Of a stretch of DNA of 64,000 bases, positions 8,970 through 18,356 are shown piece by piece (the stretch's first letter is position 1; the number at the start of each line of letters is the position of its first letter). The position numbers and the translations under genes are program-made. The stretch is from JAPOKJ01 sp031421635 (GTDB lineage Bacteria > Pseudomonadota > Gammaproteobacteria > Burkholderiales > Burkholderiaceae_E): NCBI GenBank assembly GCA_031421635.1, contig JANOPA010000062.1, positions 15,413 to 79,412 on the forward strand. Reading direction: 5' to 3'. Below the pieces are notes generated by a model, which ran no database searches, was not told the origin of the DNA, and was given only the letters and a program-made list of their open reading frames with translations.

Positions 8970-10346
8970 CTAGGCTCGAGCCGCTTGCGCAAGCAACGCC
9001 TTAAAGTTGACCGCGCTTGAGAGTGACCAGCACTCTTGCAGCAAGGCCTTGCACTTAACCACACCTAGTACGGGAACCACTAACTCACTGAACTTAGATT
9101 CCAATTGCGCCTGGGTCATGGGCTTCTCCAAGCTTCCGATCGCATGCTCAACGAACACCTTCACTTGACGACCGTCTTTCAAGGTGGCGACTAAATCAAC
9201 TGCAGCTTCATCGATCGTATTGTCCACCACCGCATGTACCTTGGCACGAAGTGCCACCATATCGGCGCGGGTCACAACCTCGTCGCTAAACTCAGGCTCT
9301 CCGGCCTTGCCAAACATCAGTCCACTGGCACAACCATGATAAACACTGAACTTACCCTCGAGGCCATTCTTGGGCGTTTTTTTGCCGGTAAGCTCGAGGA
9401 CTAGGGAGTGCACCTTAATGTCAATGCGTTCAATCTCGTCGGCTTTTACGCCATGGACATCCCGCAGTTGTGAGCAGGCATCAATGCTTGGGTGAATCAC
9501 GATCCCACAAGCAAAAGGCTTGTAGGTATTGAAGGAGATTTCAAAGCGTTCGCCAAGCTCACCCGTAACTTCGGTCCAATCGAATTTGGTAGACACCACT
9601 TGTGCAAAACCGCGCGGCGCTTCAATCGCACGCTTCGAGCCGGTGAAGCCATGCTTGGCCATGAGCGCAGACATCAACCCGGCCCGCGCCGCACCGCCAG
9701 GATGAAAGGGCTTGGTCATCGTCCCGAACTGCTCACGCAAGCCTACTGGCTGCGAAGCTGCAATCGCGAGGGCCATTTGAGTCTGATCAGCAGTGAGTTT
9801 TAGCAGCCGAGCACAGCCCGCCGCGGCTCCCAAGGTACCGGTCGAACCAGTAATATGCCAGCCCCGATCATAGTGCTGCGGATACATCATGTTGCCTAAA
9901 CGACAAGCCACATCAATCCCAATGACAAGCGCATCGAGCAACTCGCGTCCACTCGCACCGGTTTTTTCGGCCAAGGCAAGTAGAGCCGAGGCGACCGGCC
10001 CAGCCGGATGAATAATCGTTTTAAGATGAGTATCGTCGAAATCAAAGGTATGAGAAGAGATGCCGTTGATCAAGGCAGCGTTGGCCATATCAACGCGTTC
10101 TTTGCGCCCTAAAATCGTCGCCTGAGGCGCTGGATCTAGCTCCATCACCGCCGCCATTGAGGACAGCACCGACTCATGATCCGCGGCACCAATCGCGCAG
10201 CCCAACCAATTCATAAAGGTATTCAGCGCTTGCTGCTCGACGGCGTCGCTCCAGCCTTTGGAGGGATGGGTGGCCACAAACTCGGCCAGAAGACGAGTAA
10301 CGGGTGGGGCGTTGTGATCTGCTTGTACAGTGGTGTTAGTGGCCAT
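8970..10346 (-). CDS. MmgE/PrpD family protein
   Basis: Protein of 458 residues of the MmgE/PrpD family, which includes 2-methylcitrate dehydratase, iminodisuccinate epimerase and cis-aconitate decarboxylase. Supporting segments are ALNTFMNWLGCAIGA near residue 42, NAALINGISSHTFDFDDTH near 90 (family-defining region with the DFDDTH motif), WHITGSTGTLGAAAGCARLL and TMTKPFHPGGAARAGLMSA. The substrate is probably a tricarboxylate or a related acid. It lies 15 nt behind a Bug-type binding protein gene, which in turn overlaps a gntR gene. The three probably form an operon for uptake and breakdown of one organic acid. No prpB or prpC homologue is nearby, so a methylcitrate cycle role is not supported. 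Confidence 0.88.
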   Translation of the reverse strand: MATNTTVQADHNAPPVTRLLAEFVATHPSKGWSDAVEQQALNTFMNWLGCAIGAADHESVLSSMAAVMELDPAPQATILGRKERVDMANAALINGISSHTFDFDDTHLKTIIHPAGPVASALLALAEKTGASGRELLDALVIGIDVACRLGNMMYPQHYDRGWHITGSTGTLGAAAGCARLLKLTADQTQMALAIAASQPVGLREQFGTMTKPFHPGGAARAGLMSALMAKHGFTGSKRAIEAPRGFAQVVSTKFDWTEVTGELGERFEISFNTYKPFACGIVIHPSIDACSQLRDVHGVKADEIERIDIKVHSLVLELTGKKTPKNGLEGKFSVYHGCASGLMFGKAGEPEFSDEVVTRADMVALRAKVHAVVDNTIDEAAVDLVATLKDGRQVKVFVEHAIGSLEKPMTQAQLESKFSELVVPVLGVVKCKALLQECWSLSSAVNFKALLAQAARA

Positions 10347-10361
10347 AAATGCTCTATAAAA

Positions 10362-11396
10362 TTAATCTAATCGAATGCCGCGCGCCACGCCAACTTTGGC
10401 CCAACGCGAAATGTCTTGCGCTATAAACGAGCCAAATTGCACTGGTGTCATAGGCATAGGTTCGAGCGCCTCGGCCGACAGGCGCTCGCGGGTTTCTTTA
10501 GTAGTAATAATTTTGTTGATCTCAAGGTTTAAGCGCTTGACGATTTCTGCCGGTAGCTTGGCCGGTCCAACAATTCCGTACCACTGCACGCCATCGAAGC
10601 CACGCAAACCAAGTTCTTCGAAGGTCGGAATTTGCGGCAAGAGCCGATGTCTTTGGATACCAGTAATGGCAAGCGGCCTTAATTTACCAGCTTTGATGTG
10701 AGGCAAGGCTGCTGCAAGCCCCGGACAGGCAATAGGCACTTGCCCTCCCAGCACATCGATAAGCGCGGGGCCGATGCCTTTGTAGGGCACATGCACGGCG
10801 CTTGAGTTCAATGCGCCCTTCAATTGCTCCATAATTAAATGGGTCAAGGTGCCAGGACCGGACGTCGCGTAGCTCAGCTTGTCGCCGTCGATTTTCATCA
10901 TCTGCGCAAATTGTTTGAAGTCTTTAGCCGGGAAACTCGGTGAGACCACTAAAACATTCGGCGTGCCGCCCACCATCGCAATGGGTGAAAAATCGGCGAG
11001 CGCATCGTAGTTCAGTTTACGCAGCGCAGGATTGGTGCCGTGGGTGCCGACATAGCCCACCATTAGAGTGTGGCCATCAGGGGTCGCTCGCGCCGCCGCC
11101 AAGGAACCAATCGACCCACCACCACCACCGATGTTCTCCACAAAAATAGCCTGCCCCAACACCTTGGCTAATTGTTCAGCGACCAGTCGTCCGACCAGGT
11201 CTACACCGCCGCCAGGGCCGACCGGCACGATGAGCCGAATTGGCTTGCTTGGCCATGCCGGGGTGGTGGAGGTTTGGGCCCAAGCCGTAGAAGACAAGCC
11301 CATCCCTGCAAGGGTGTAGCCCAAGCCCGCGCCAACGCTGGCCAAGCCGACTTGCAAAACGTCACGACGTTGAGACTTCCTTATGACATTTTTCAT
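10362..11396 (-). CDS. Bug-family tripartite tricarboxylate transporter substrate-binding protein
   Basis: Periplasmic binding protein of 344 residues. The N-terminus has a Tat-like SQRRDVLQVG followed by a hydrophobic stretch ending in AWAQ. WPSKPIRLIVPVGPGGGVD, the Bug signature, follows near residue 50, with YATSGPGT, VPYKGIGPALIDVLGGQV and RLLPQIPTFEELGL further on. Bug proteins bind carboxylates such as citrate, tartrate or aromatic acids. Many are orphans; no tctA or tctB membrane genes are seen here. Its ATG overlaps the gntR stop (ATGA), so it should be co-expressed with and controlled by that regulator. Confidence 0.92.
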   Translation of the reverse strand: MKNVIRKSQRRDVLQVGLASVGAGLGYTLAGMGLSSTAWAQTSTTPAWPSKPIRLIVPVGPGGGVDLVGRLVAEQLAKVLGQAIFVENIGGGGGSIGSLAAARATPDGHTLMVGYVGTHGTNPALRKLNYDALADFSPIAMVGGTPNVLVVSPSFPAKDFKQFAQMMKIDGDKLSYATSGPGTLTHLIMEQLKGALNSSAVHVPYKGIGPALIDVLGGQVPIACPGLAAALPHIKAGKLRPLAITGIQRHRLLPQIPTFEELGLRGFDGVQWYGIVGPAKLPAEIVKRLNLEINKIITTKETRERLSAEALEPMPMTPVQFGSFIAQDISRWAKVGVARGIRLD

Positions 11397-12088
11397 AGAG
11401 GTTCACCTTTGGTCAATCGATTCGAAGCATCCAAAACATGTCGGACGGCAAGATCGTTGGCCTCCCCACTTTTCTTGCCGCGAATCGCCTTCAGCAGCGC
11501 AAGATGTTCGCGCTGCGAATTTTTCATGCCTGCACTACTCGACAAGTTCGTTAAACGGGCCATATGCAGCTTTTGCACAATGCCTTGATAGGTTTCAGTG
11601 ATTTGCTCATTGCCGCAGGCAGCCACGATCTCCCAATGAAAGGCCAAATTGCCATTGTAATAACCGCTTAAATCGCCTAACGACGCTGCGTCATCCATTT
11701 GATTGAGAAGACTCATCAAGCGCAGGATTAGCGCAGAGTCGGACTGATCAGCCGCTACTCTACAAGTATGAGCTTCCAAGAGGCTTCGCAAAACGTAAAG
11801 ATCCGACGTTTCTTTGACACTCAGGCGACGGACAAACACTCCAATATGCTTGCGCGACTCCAAAAGTCCGGCCGTTTCTAACTCGCGCAGAGCTTCCCGC
11901 ACTGGCACTCGCGAGACTTTCAGGCGCTCTGCAACCTCCGGCTCGGTGATGCGATCGCCAGGGGCAAACTCGCCACTAAGAATGGACGCCAACAAGGTGT
12001 CCTTTACACGGTGGGCCAGGGGTACTGCGGTAGATCGAATGGCTGAGCTCGGGTCGGTAGAGTCTGGGGCCCAGGGCATTACGAGCAT
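11393..12088 (-). CDS. GntR-family regulator, FadR (FCD) subfamily
   Basis: Protein of 231 residues. An N-terminal winged helix (about residues 22-85) includes RITEPEVAERLKVSRVPVREALRELETAGLLE, described here by its ends only: RITEPEVAERL through ETAGLLE. The C-terminal FCD effector domain has YVLRSLLEAHTCRVAA and REHLALLKAI, with His residues typical of metal/carboxylate binding. FadR-type regulators usually repress neighbouring catabolic genes until the substrate binds. Two CGTATACG palindromes lie 12 and 38 nt upstream of its ATG, which implies autoregulation of the gntR-Bug-prpD operon. A second ATG three codons in is equally possible as a start. Confidence 0.9.
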   Translation of the reverse strand: MLVMPWAPDSTDPSSAIRSTAVPLAHRVKDTLLASILSGEFAPGDRITEPEVAERLKVSRVPVREALRELETAGLLESRKHIGVFVRRLSVKETSDLYVLRSLLEAHTCRVAADQSDSALILRLMSLLNQMDDAASLGDLSGYYNGNLAFHWEIVAACGNEQITETYQGIVQKLHMARLTNLSSSAGMKNSQREHLALLKAIRGKKSGEANDLAVRHVLDASNRLTKGEPL

Positions 12089-12100
12089 GGTGAATCACTT

Positions 12101-12134
12101 CGTATACGTTTCATTGAGGCGCGAATCGTATACG
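12101..12134. promoter_or_regulatory. Tandem operator sites, probably for the GntR regulator
   Basis: Two identical 8-bp palindromes CGTATACG occupy 12101-12108 and 12127-12134, centres 26 bp apart, in the divergent gap between gntR and the SGNH-like lipoprotein gene. FadR-subfamily regulators are known to bind short palindromes of this kind (TA-centred, GT/AC arms). I did not see another exact copy elsewhere in the window. Confidence 0.6.
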
Positions 12135-12286
12135 GAAATGATCATCTACGCAAAAATGAATTGGCCTTTTAAGCCAAATAAGCCTCATCTGCTCAGGCAA
12201 TGATGGGTTGAAACCAACAGCGCCCTTACCTTCCTAAATCCTGGACAATGCAAGCCGTTGATACAAACCTCCACTCAGGATTTCAA

Positions 12287-13102
12287 ATGAAGCGTTTCCC
12301 CTCCACACAACTGTTTTCTCTGGCGCTGGCCCTGAGCCTAGGCGCCTGCGCTCAGTTGCCGACCGTAGCCCGCAAAGCCGGAACCGAATCCCCGCCTCGC
12401 TCTGTGATGTATGTCGGCAATAGCTTCATGTACTACAACAATGGGATGAGTGGCCATGTCGGCCAGCTCGCTCGGGCCTCGGTCGAGAAGGAGCGCGCTT
12501 CCCATCGCAGCGTCTTGCTGACCATTAGTGGCTCGGGTATGGACTGGCACGACGTGGGTTCCTACTTCCGACCCAATGCGGTTGGCCGCTATTCCTTCGT
12601 TGGAGACAACGAGGTACGCTTTAACCCTGCGGGTCGCAATTTCGACGCGACCATTCTGATGGACTGTAGCCAGTGCCCGGTACACCCCACCTTGCGCGCG
12701 ACGTTCTTTGAGTTTTCCAAGCGCCATAGCGACACCGTACGAGCCAACGGCGCCGAGCCAGTATTCCTGATGACCTGGGCCTACGCCGACAAGCCAGAAA
12801 TGACTCAAGGGCTAGCGGATGCTTACAGCGCGGCGGGCCGTCAAAACAATGCGCATGTGATTCCTGCCGGCCTCGCCTTCGCACGTTCCATCGCGCGTAA
12901 GCCCGAGCTAAATCTCTACATTGCCGACAAACGCCACCCCAGTGTAGCCGGAACTTATCTTGCTGCCTGCACGGTGCTGGCCTCGTTGCATGGCGTAAAC
13001 CCGATCGGGAACAGTTATACCGCCGGCTTGGATGCTGCAACAGCTCGCCATTTGCAAGAGATGGCTTGGGAGACTTCGAAGGCCTATTCGCAACCAAAGT
13101 AG
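12287..13102 (+). CDS. SGNH-hydrolase-like lipoprotein
   Basis: Protein of 271 residues. The ATG at 12287 is preceded by AGGA at a 6-nt spacing and gives a lipoprotein signal with lipobox LGAC (Cys near residue 17). After it comes MYVGNSFMYYNNGM, matching the block I Gly-Asn-Ser of SGNH/GDSL esterases, and near the end DKRHPSVAGTYLAAC, matching the block V Asp-x-x-His catalytic pair. The protein should be a membrane-anchored periplasmic or outer-membrane esterase or acetyl-hydrolase; its substrate is unknown. It is divergent from gntR and might be influenced by the CGTATACG sites in between. Confidence 0.75.
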   Translation: MKRFPSTQLFSLALALSLGACAQLPTVARKAGTESPPRSVMYVGNSFMYYNNGMSGHVGQLARASVEKERASHRSVLLTISGSGMDWHDVGSYFRPNAVGRYSFVGDNEVRFNPAGRNFDATILMDCSQCPVHPTLRATFFEFSKRHSDTVRANGAEPVFLMTWAYADKPEMTQGLADAYSAAGRQNNAHVIPAGLAFARSIARKPELNLYIADKRHPSVAGTYLAACTVLASLHGVNPIGNSYTAGLDAATARHLQEMAWETSKAYSQPK

Positions 13103-13166
13103 GACTTCACGCGAGCGACTCATCGACCAAGACGTTCGCCCGCAAAGGCGAACGTGTCGGCTTCAA

Positions 13167-16100
13167 CTACACCAGCACTCTCTCGATGCCACCTGCATTG
13201 GCCTGCTCCACGAACTTAGGCAACCAGTTCTCGCCAAGTAAGTGGCGAGCGATTTCCACCACGATGTAATCCGCTTCAACACCAGTATCGCCTTCATAGC
13301 GCGATAAGCCTTGAAGGCAAGAAGGGCAAGAGGTCAATATCTTGACGGGCCCCTCAAAGCGCTTCGCTTCAATCACCGAAAGATCGGTGCTGTTAGGACT
13401 CGCCGCGGCAATACTTTGAATCCGTATCGACTCCACACCCTTCTTCATTTCCTCTTCCTTGCGGAAGCGAACCTGGGTTGAAATATCGGGCCGACTCACT
13501 CCTAGAGTGCCGGACTCACCGCAGCAGCGATCATTCTTTTCGACCTTCCCATTGAGCTCGCTGTTCATCAAGGTGTTGACCACCTTGCTTGAGGCGTAGG
13601 TTTTCATCGGCGTATGACAGGGCTCGTGATACATGTACTTGGTACCGGTCACCCCTTCCAAATGCACGCCCTTCTCCATCAAGAACTCATGGATGTCAAT
13701 GATCCGGCAACCTGGGAAAATTTTATCAAACTGATATCCCTGCAACTGGTCGTAACAAGTACCGCAACTCACCACTACAGTCTTGATATCGAGATAGTTC
13801 AAGGTGTTGGCCACCCGGTGAAACAGCACGCGGTTATCGGTAATGATTTTGTCAGCTTTGTCGAACTGACCCGAGCCACGCTGAGGATAACCGCAGCACA
13901 GATATCCGGGCGGCAAAATCGTTTGTACGCCAACCTCCCAAAGCATGGCTTGCGTCGCCAAACCGACTTGAGAGAACAAACGCTCCGACCCACAGCCAGG
14001 AAAGTAAAAAACAGCCTCGGCATCCACGGCCGTGTCGGGCCTGCGGATAATGGGCACGTAATTACTGTCTTCAATATCCAGTAGCGCGCGAGCGGTGCGC
14101 TTGGGCAAATTGCCCGGCATCTTTTTGTTGACGAAGTGAATAATCTGTTCTTTGATGGGCGCTTTGCCGACCGTGGAGGGAGGTTTACGGGTCTGCGCTT
14201 TACCGGCGACCCGGAAAAAATCTACCGCCCAACGCTGCAACTTAAAGCCCACGTCCACCATCGCACGCCGGGTCAACTTAATGGTGTCGGGGTCGGTCGC
14301 ATTTAAGAAAAACATCGCCGCCGCATTGCCGGGATTGAATTTCTTCTTGCCCATCTTACGCAGCAAATTACGCATGTTCATCGACACTTCGCCAAAGTCG
14401 ATATCGACCGGGCAAGGTTGCTCACACTTGTGGCACACGGTGCAATGGTCGGCGACATCTGAGAACTCGTCCCAGTGCCGGATACTCACACCGCGCCGCG
14501 TTTGCTCTTCATAGAGAAAGGCTTCAATCAACAAAGAGGTGGCGAGAATTTTATTGCGTGGGCTGTACAACAAATTGGCACGCGGCACATGGGTGGCGCA
14601 CACGGGTTTGCACTTGCCACAGCGCAGGCAATTCTTCACCGAATCGGCAATCGAGCCGATATCACTCTGTTGCAAAATCAAAGACTCCGCACCCATCAGG
14701 CCAAAGCTCGGCGTGTAGGCGTTACGCATATCGCCACCTGGCAAAAGCTTGCCCTTATTAAAGCGACCGTCGGGATCAATGCGCTCTTTGTAAGCCCGAA
14801 ATTCGGCAGTTTCGCTCTCGGTAAGAAAGGCGAGTTTGGTGATACCAATGCCATGCTCACCCGAGATTACACCATCCAGGGAGCGCGCTAGCGCCATGAT
14901 GCGTGCGACGGCCGCCTCGGCTTCCTTGAGCATTTCGTAGTCGTCTGAATTGACCGGCAGATTCGTATGAACATTGCCATCACCGGCATGCATATGTAGC
15001 GCGACAAAGACCCGGCCGCGCAGCACTTCCTTCTGGATGTCTTGGCAGCGCGTCAGAATTGGCTGAAAAGCGGCTCCTTGAAAAATCTGCTCGAGCGGCG
15101 CACGAATTTCAGTCTTCCAGGACACTCGGATGCTGCGATCTTGCAGCAAATTAAAGAGCAGGGCCGAGGGATCTTTTTGCAGAAGGGTATCCGCCGTCAC
15201 GAGGGCTTGCCCGAGGCCTAAACCTTCAAGCGCTGCGCGCACGCTGACCAAGGGCTGATCCATTTGCGACAGCAAGAACTCCCAGCGCGCTTGGGTAGTA
15301 TTGAGTAGCTCCAGGGCCTGCCCAACTCTTTGTTCGAGCAAATCTTCCATGGATAGTTTTTCCATAGAGACATCGTCTGGTCGGGCCAAGGGCAGCCCGG
15401 CTGGATTCGCGAGCAGGTCCTTGAGGCGAGCAATCAGCTTGAGTTTATTGCTGGTCGATAGCTCGATATTGATATGCTCAATACCGTCTGTGTATTCACC
15501 CATCCGCCGCAAGGGGATGACCACGTCTTCATTGATCTTGAAGGCATTGGTGTGCTTGGCAATTGCGGCCGTGCGCGCTCGATCAAGCCAAAAGGTTTTG
15601 CGCGCCTCAGGTGCAATGGCCACAAAGCCTTCGCCCGAGCGGCTGTTGGCAATTCGCACCACCTCTGACGTGGCGCGAGCGACCGCATCGGCATCGTCGC
15701 CCACAATATCGCCAATCAGCACCATCTTGGGCAAACCGCCACGCTTACTTTTGGTGGCATAGCCAACTGCACGCAAGTAGCGCTCATCAAGATGCTCCAG
15801 GCCGGCAAGAATCGCGGGCACCCGATCTTTGTCTGGCTGAATGTTTTTCGAGATAGTGTTGAGATAATCGATGATCTCAACGATAGAAGGCACGGCCTCC
15901 TTAGGCTGACCAAAGAACTCCAGGCACACCGTACGAATCTCTTTGGGCATGCGGTGCAAGACCCACCGTGCCGAAGTAATGAGTCCGTCGCAACCTTCTT
16001 TTTGTACACCAGGCAAACCGGCCAGGAATTTATCGGTCACGTCCTTGCCGAGTCCCTGCTTACGAAAGCGTTTGCCGGGAATGTCGAGTTGCTCCGAGCG

Positions 16101-17234
16101 AAACGGCTCGCCGCGCATCGAGCCATCGATCTGCATCTGTTTCGGCTTGTACCACTTGAGCTCAAAACTTGCCACATCGACGTCATGAATTTTGCTCATG
16201 TTGTGCGCCAGCCGACTGACCTCTAACCAGTCGCCCTGCGGGTCCACCATGCGCCACCAGGCAAGATTATCCAAGGCCGTACCCCACAACACCGCCTTCT
16301 TGCCGCCCGCGTTCATCGCGACGTTGCCGCCGATACATGAGGCATCCAATGAGGTAGGATCGACTGCGAACACCAAGCCAGCCTGTTCAGCCGCCTCAGT
16401 GACGCGGCGCGTAACCACACCCGCCTCCGAGAAAATACTCGCGACTTCATAATCCAAACCAGGCAGCTTGGAGCGCTCAACCATTCCGAGGCGCTCAAGC
16501 TTCTCCGTGTTGATGACCGCACTACGATCCGTCAAAGGGATCGCGCCACCGGTGTAGCCCGTGCCACCGCCGCGCGGAATGATGGTGAGACCAAGCTCGA
16601 TACAACCCGACACCAAACCTGCCATCTCGTATTCGCTATCCGGCATGAGGACCACGAAAGGGTACTCGACCCGCCAATCGGTGGCATCGGTCACATGCGA
16701 GACACGACTCATTCCGTCGAACTTGATGTTGTCTTTATCGGTGAATTTGGAAAGCTTCTTGCGAGTGGCCTCACGCAGGTCGTAGACATGTCGAAAATGA
16801 TCTTCAAACGCCTCAACCGCCTTGCGCGCGGCCTTCAACAGTGAATCCACGCGCGCTTCACGATCGGTTTGCATCTGGCCTGTCACCGAAGCAGCCAGGG
16901 GACTGTCGCGACGTTTGTCCACCTCCGTTAAGCGGTGGTGCAAAGCCTCCACCAACATCGCGCGGCGCTTTCTGCTCTCGACAAGATCGTCCTCAAGATA
17001 GGGATTACGCTTGACCACCCAAATATCGCCCAGCACTTCGAACAACATACGCGCAGATCGACCGGTGCGACGCTCGGTACGCAACGCTCCCAGATCGGCC
17101 CAAGCTTGTTCACCAAGCAGGCGAATCACGATTTCGCGATCAGAGAATGAAGTGTAGTTGTAGGGGATTTCCCGCAAACGGGCTGGGGTCGCCGTGTTCG
17201 GGTCGAAAAGCTGGGTCGTCAAAGGTGCATTCAT
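13167..17234 (-). CDS. Giant FAD-linked oxidase / Fe-S oxidoreductase with DUF3683
   Basis: Single polypeptide of 1355 residues. Order of parts: a DUF3683 region (about 1-130); an FAD_binding_4 domain with PRGGGTGYTGGAIP near 226 and GGNVAMNAGGKKAVLWG near 305; an FAD-oxidase C-terminal domain with HMHAGDGNVHTNLPV near 748; two [4Fe-4S] ferredoxin motifs, CLRCGKCKPVCATHVP near 863 and CTVCHKCEQPCPVDIDFG near 929; and two CCG heterodisulfide-reductase-like domains with CCGYPQRGSGQ near 1113 and CCGESGTLG near 1236. This equals a glycolate oxidase GlcD plus GlcF, or D-lactate dehydrogenase plus LutA, fused in one chain. It likely oxidises a 2-hydroxyacid at the membrane. The substrate is not known. 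Confidence 0.9.
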   Translation of the reverse strand: MNAPLTTQLFDPNTATPARLREIPYNYTSFSDREIVIRLLGEQAWADLGALRTERRTGRSARMLFEVLGDIWVVKRNPYLEDDLVESRKRRAMLVEALHHRLTEVDKRRDSPLAASVTGQMQTDREARVDSLLKAARKAVEAFEDHFRHVYDLREATRKKLSKFTDKDNIKFDGMSRVSHVTDATDWRVEYPFVVLMPDSEYEMAGLVSGCIELGLTIIPRGGGTGYTGGAIPLTDRSAVINTEKLERLGMVERSKLPGLDYEVASIFSEAGVVTRRVTEAAEQAGLVFAVDPTSLDASCIGGNVAMNAGGKKAVLWGTALDNLAWWRMVDPQGDWLEVSRLAHNMSKIHDVDVASFELKWYKPKQMQIDGSMRGEPFRSEQLDIPGKRFRKQGLGKDVTDKFLAGLPGVQKEGCDGLITSARWVLHRMPKEIRTVCLEFFGQPKEAVPSIVEIIDYLNTISKNIQPDKDRVPAILAGLEHLDERYLRAVGYATKSKRGGLPKMVLIGDIVGDDADAVARATSEVVRIANSRSGEGFVAIAPEARKTFWLDRARTAAIAKHTNAFKINEDVVIPLRRMGEYTDGIEHINIELSTSNKLKLIARLKDLLANPAGLPLARPDDVSMEKLSMEDLLEQRVGQALELLNTTQARWEFLLSQMDQPLVSVRAALEGLGLGQALVTADTLLQKDPSALLFNLLQDRSIRVSWKTEIRAPLEQIFQGAAFQPILTRCQDIQKEVLRGRVFVALHMHAGDGNVHTNLPVNSDDYEMLKEAEAAVARIMALARSLDGVISGEHGIGITKLAFLTESETAEFRAYKERIDPDGRFNKGKLLPGGDMRNAYTPSFGLMGAESLILQQSDIGSIADSVKNCLRCGKCKPVCATHVPRANLLYSPRNKILATSLLIEAFLYEEQTRRGVSIRHWDEFSDVADHCTVCHKCEQPCPVDIDFGEVSMNMRNLLRKMGKKKFNPGNAAAMFFLNATDPDTIKLTRRAMVDVGFKLQRWAVDFFRVAGKAQTRKPPSTVGKAPIKEQIIHFVNKKMPGNLPKRTARALLDIEDSNYVPIIRRPDTAVDAEAVFYFPGCGSERLFSQVGLATQAMLWEVGVQTILPPGYLCCGYPQRGSGQFDKADKIITDNRVLFHRVANTLNYLDIKTVVVSCGTCYDQLQGYQFDKIFPGCRIIDIHEFLMEKGVHLEGVTGTKYMYHEPCHTPMKTYASSKVVNTLMNSELNGKVEKNDRCCGESGTLGVSRPDISTQVRFRKEEEMKKGVESIRIQSIAAASPNSTDLSVIEAKRFEGPVKILTSCPSCLQGLSRYEGDTGVEADYIVVEIARHLLGENWLPKFVEQANAGGIERVLV

Positions 17235-17293
17235 AGACTAAGAAGTGTACTTGATGCGACGCAACATCAAGCCAGACAACCTATTAGCGATTC

Positions 17294-17318
17294 AGGGTAT
17301 CGCCCGGTGCGATACCCT
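17294..17318. terminator. Hairpin between the M48 protease and FAD oxidase genes
   Basis: Perfect 10-bp stem AGGGTATCGC / GCGATACCCT with a 5-nt loop, overlapping a 12-bp palindrome at 17315-17326. It sits in the 107-nt gap after the protease gene. No T-run follows on the minus strand, so it may be a Rho-independent-like pause, a transcript-stabilising structure or a protein-binding site. Confidence 0.35.
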
Positions 17319-17341
17319 TAAGGGTTGGGTTTACTGAAGGA

Positions 17342-18295
17342 TCAGCGTACCGGACTACCGAAGTTAGACTGGTACGGCGGTAAATCTGCCAAATTTACGC
17401 CTTTCGAAAGCGCGTAAATCGGCATCGTTTCAACGAGATGTTTCTTGATATCGTCAATCCGCTTGGCATGCGAGGGGTGGGTAGAAAGCCATTGTGGTGG
17501 CGAGCCCTTCGACACAGCCGCCATTTTTTCCCATAGCTTTACACCGGCGCGAGGGTCGTACCCCGACCGTGCCGCGATATCCATACCCAGCAAATCACCC
17601 TCAGTTTCATCTTCCCGGCCGTATTTGAGGAGGGTTAGCTGCGTGGCTTGGGAAGCGACCTGCCCACCGAGATTTCCGTAACCAAGGATTGACGAAAGAA
17701 CCGACGCACCAATGGTAAAAACCTGCGCCACACGAGCTTTGCCCTCTCGTTCACGGCCATGCTCGCGCAGGGCATGGGCAATTTCGTGGCCCATAACTGT
17801 AGCTATTTCATCATCGGTAAGCTTCAGTGAGTCAATGATTCCGGTATAAAACGCAATTTTCCCACCAGGCATGCAAAACGCGTTGATTTGCTTGGAGCCA
17901 ATCAAATTCACTTCCCAGCGCCAAGTCTTGGCGCGCTCGTTCCAACGCATGGTGTGCGGAATCATGCGTTCGGCAATCTTGCGGACCCGAATCAGTGGAG
18001 GATAATCATCCGGTGCCAAGGCACCTTGCTGTTTCGATTGCTGCTTGAGCTGCTCATACTGAACTCCTGCAGTGCGTTCAACCTCGTCGGCGCTGGCAAA
18101 ACGCAGGGCACGGCTTTTCGGACCGACTTTCACGCCCTCAACCTTGTCAATATCAGTTTGGGTGGGTGTAGCCTGCTTTTGTTGGGCGAAGACAGGACTG
18201 GACCACAACCCACCACCCAAACCGAAGGTCGATAAAGCAAAGACGGTCAATATCGCGCCAGAAAGGGCTTTCAGGCGTGGCGAACGGTGGCTCAT
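17342..18295 (-). CDS. M48-family metalloprotease
   Basis: Exported zinc protease of 317 residues. A signal peptide (GAILTVFALSTFGLGG region, cleavage near VFAQQ at ~37) precedes an M48 domain. The zinc-binding HExxH motif is seen as HEIAHALREH near residue 169, and the third ligand region as EDETEGDLLGMDIAARSGYDP (EGDLLG near 228). STHPSHAKRI follows, as in LoiP/YcaL-type enzymes. These act on misfolded outer-membrane or periplasmic proteins. The gene stands alone and is divergent from the AmpG-like transporter. Confidence 0.9.
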   Translation of the reverse strand: MSHRSPRLKALSGAILTVFALSTFGLGGGLWSSPVFAQQKQATPTQTDIDKVEGVKVGPKSRALRFASADEVERTAGVQYEQLKQQSKQQGALAPDDYPPLIRVRKIAERMIPHTMRWNERAKTWRWEVNLIGSKQINAFCMPGGKIAFYTGIIDSLKLTDDEIATVMGHEIAHALREHGREREGKARVAQVFTIGASVLSSILGYGNLGGQVASQATQLTLLKYGREDETEGDLLGMDIAARSGYDPRAGVKLWEKMAAVSKGSPPQWLSTHPSHAKRIDDIKKHLVETMPIYALSKGVNLADLPPYQSNFGSPVR

Positions 18296-18356
18296 TGGCT
18301 CTCCATAAATCTACTTTTTGAAATCAGCGGGTAGCATAGCGAAAAAAACCGCTTTC

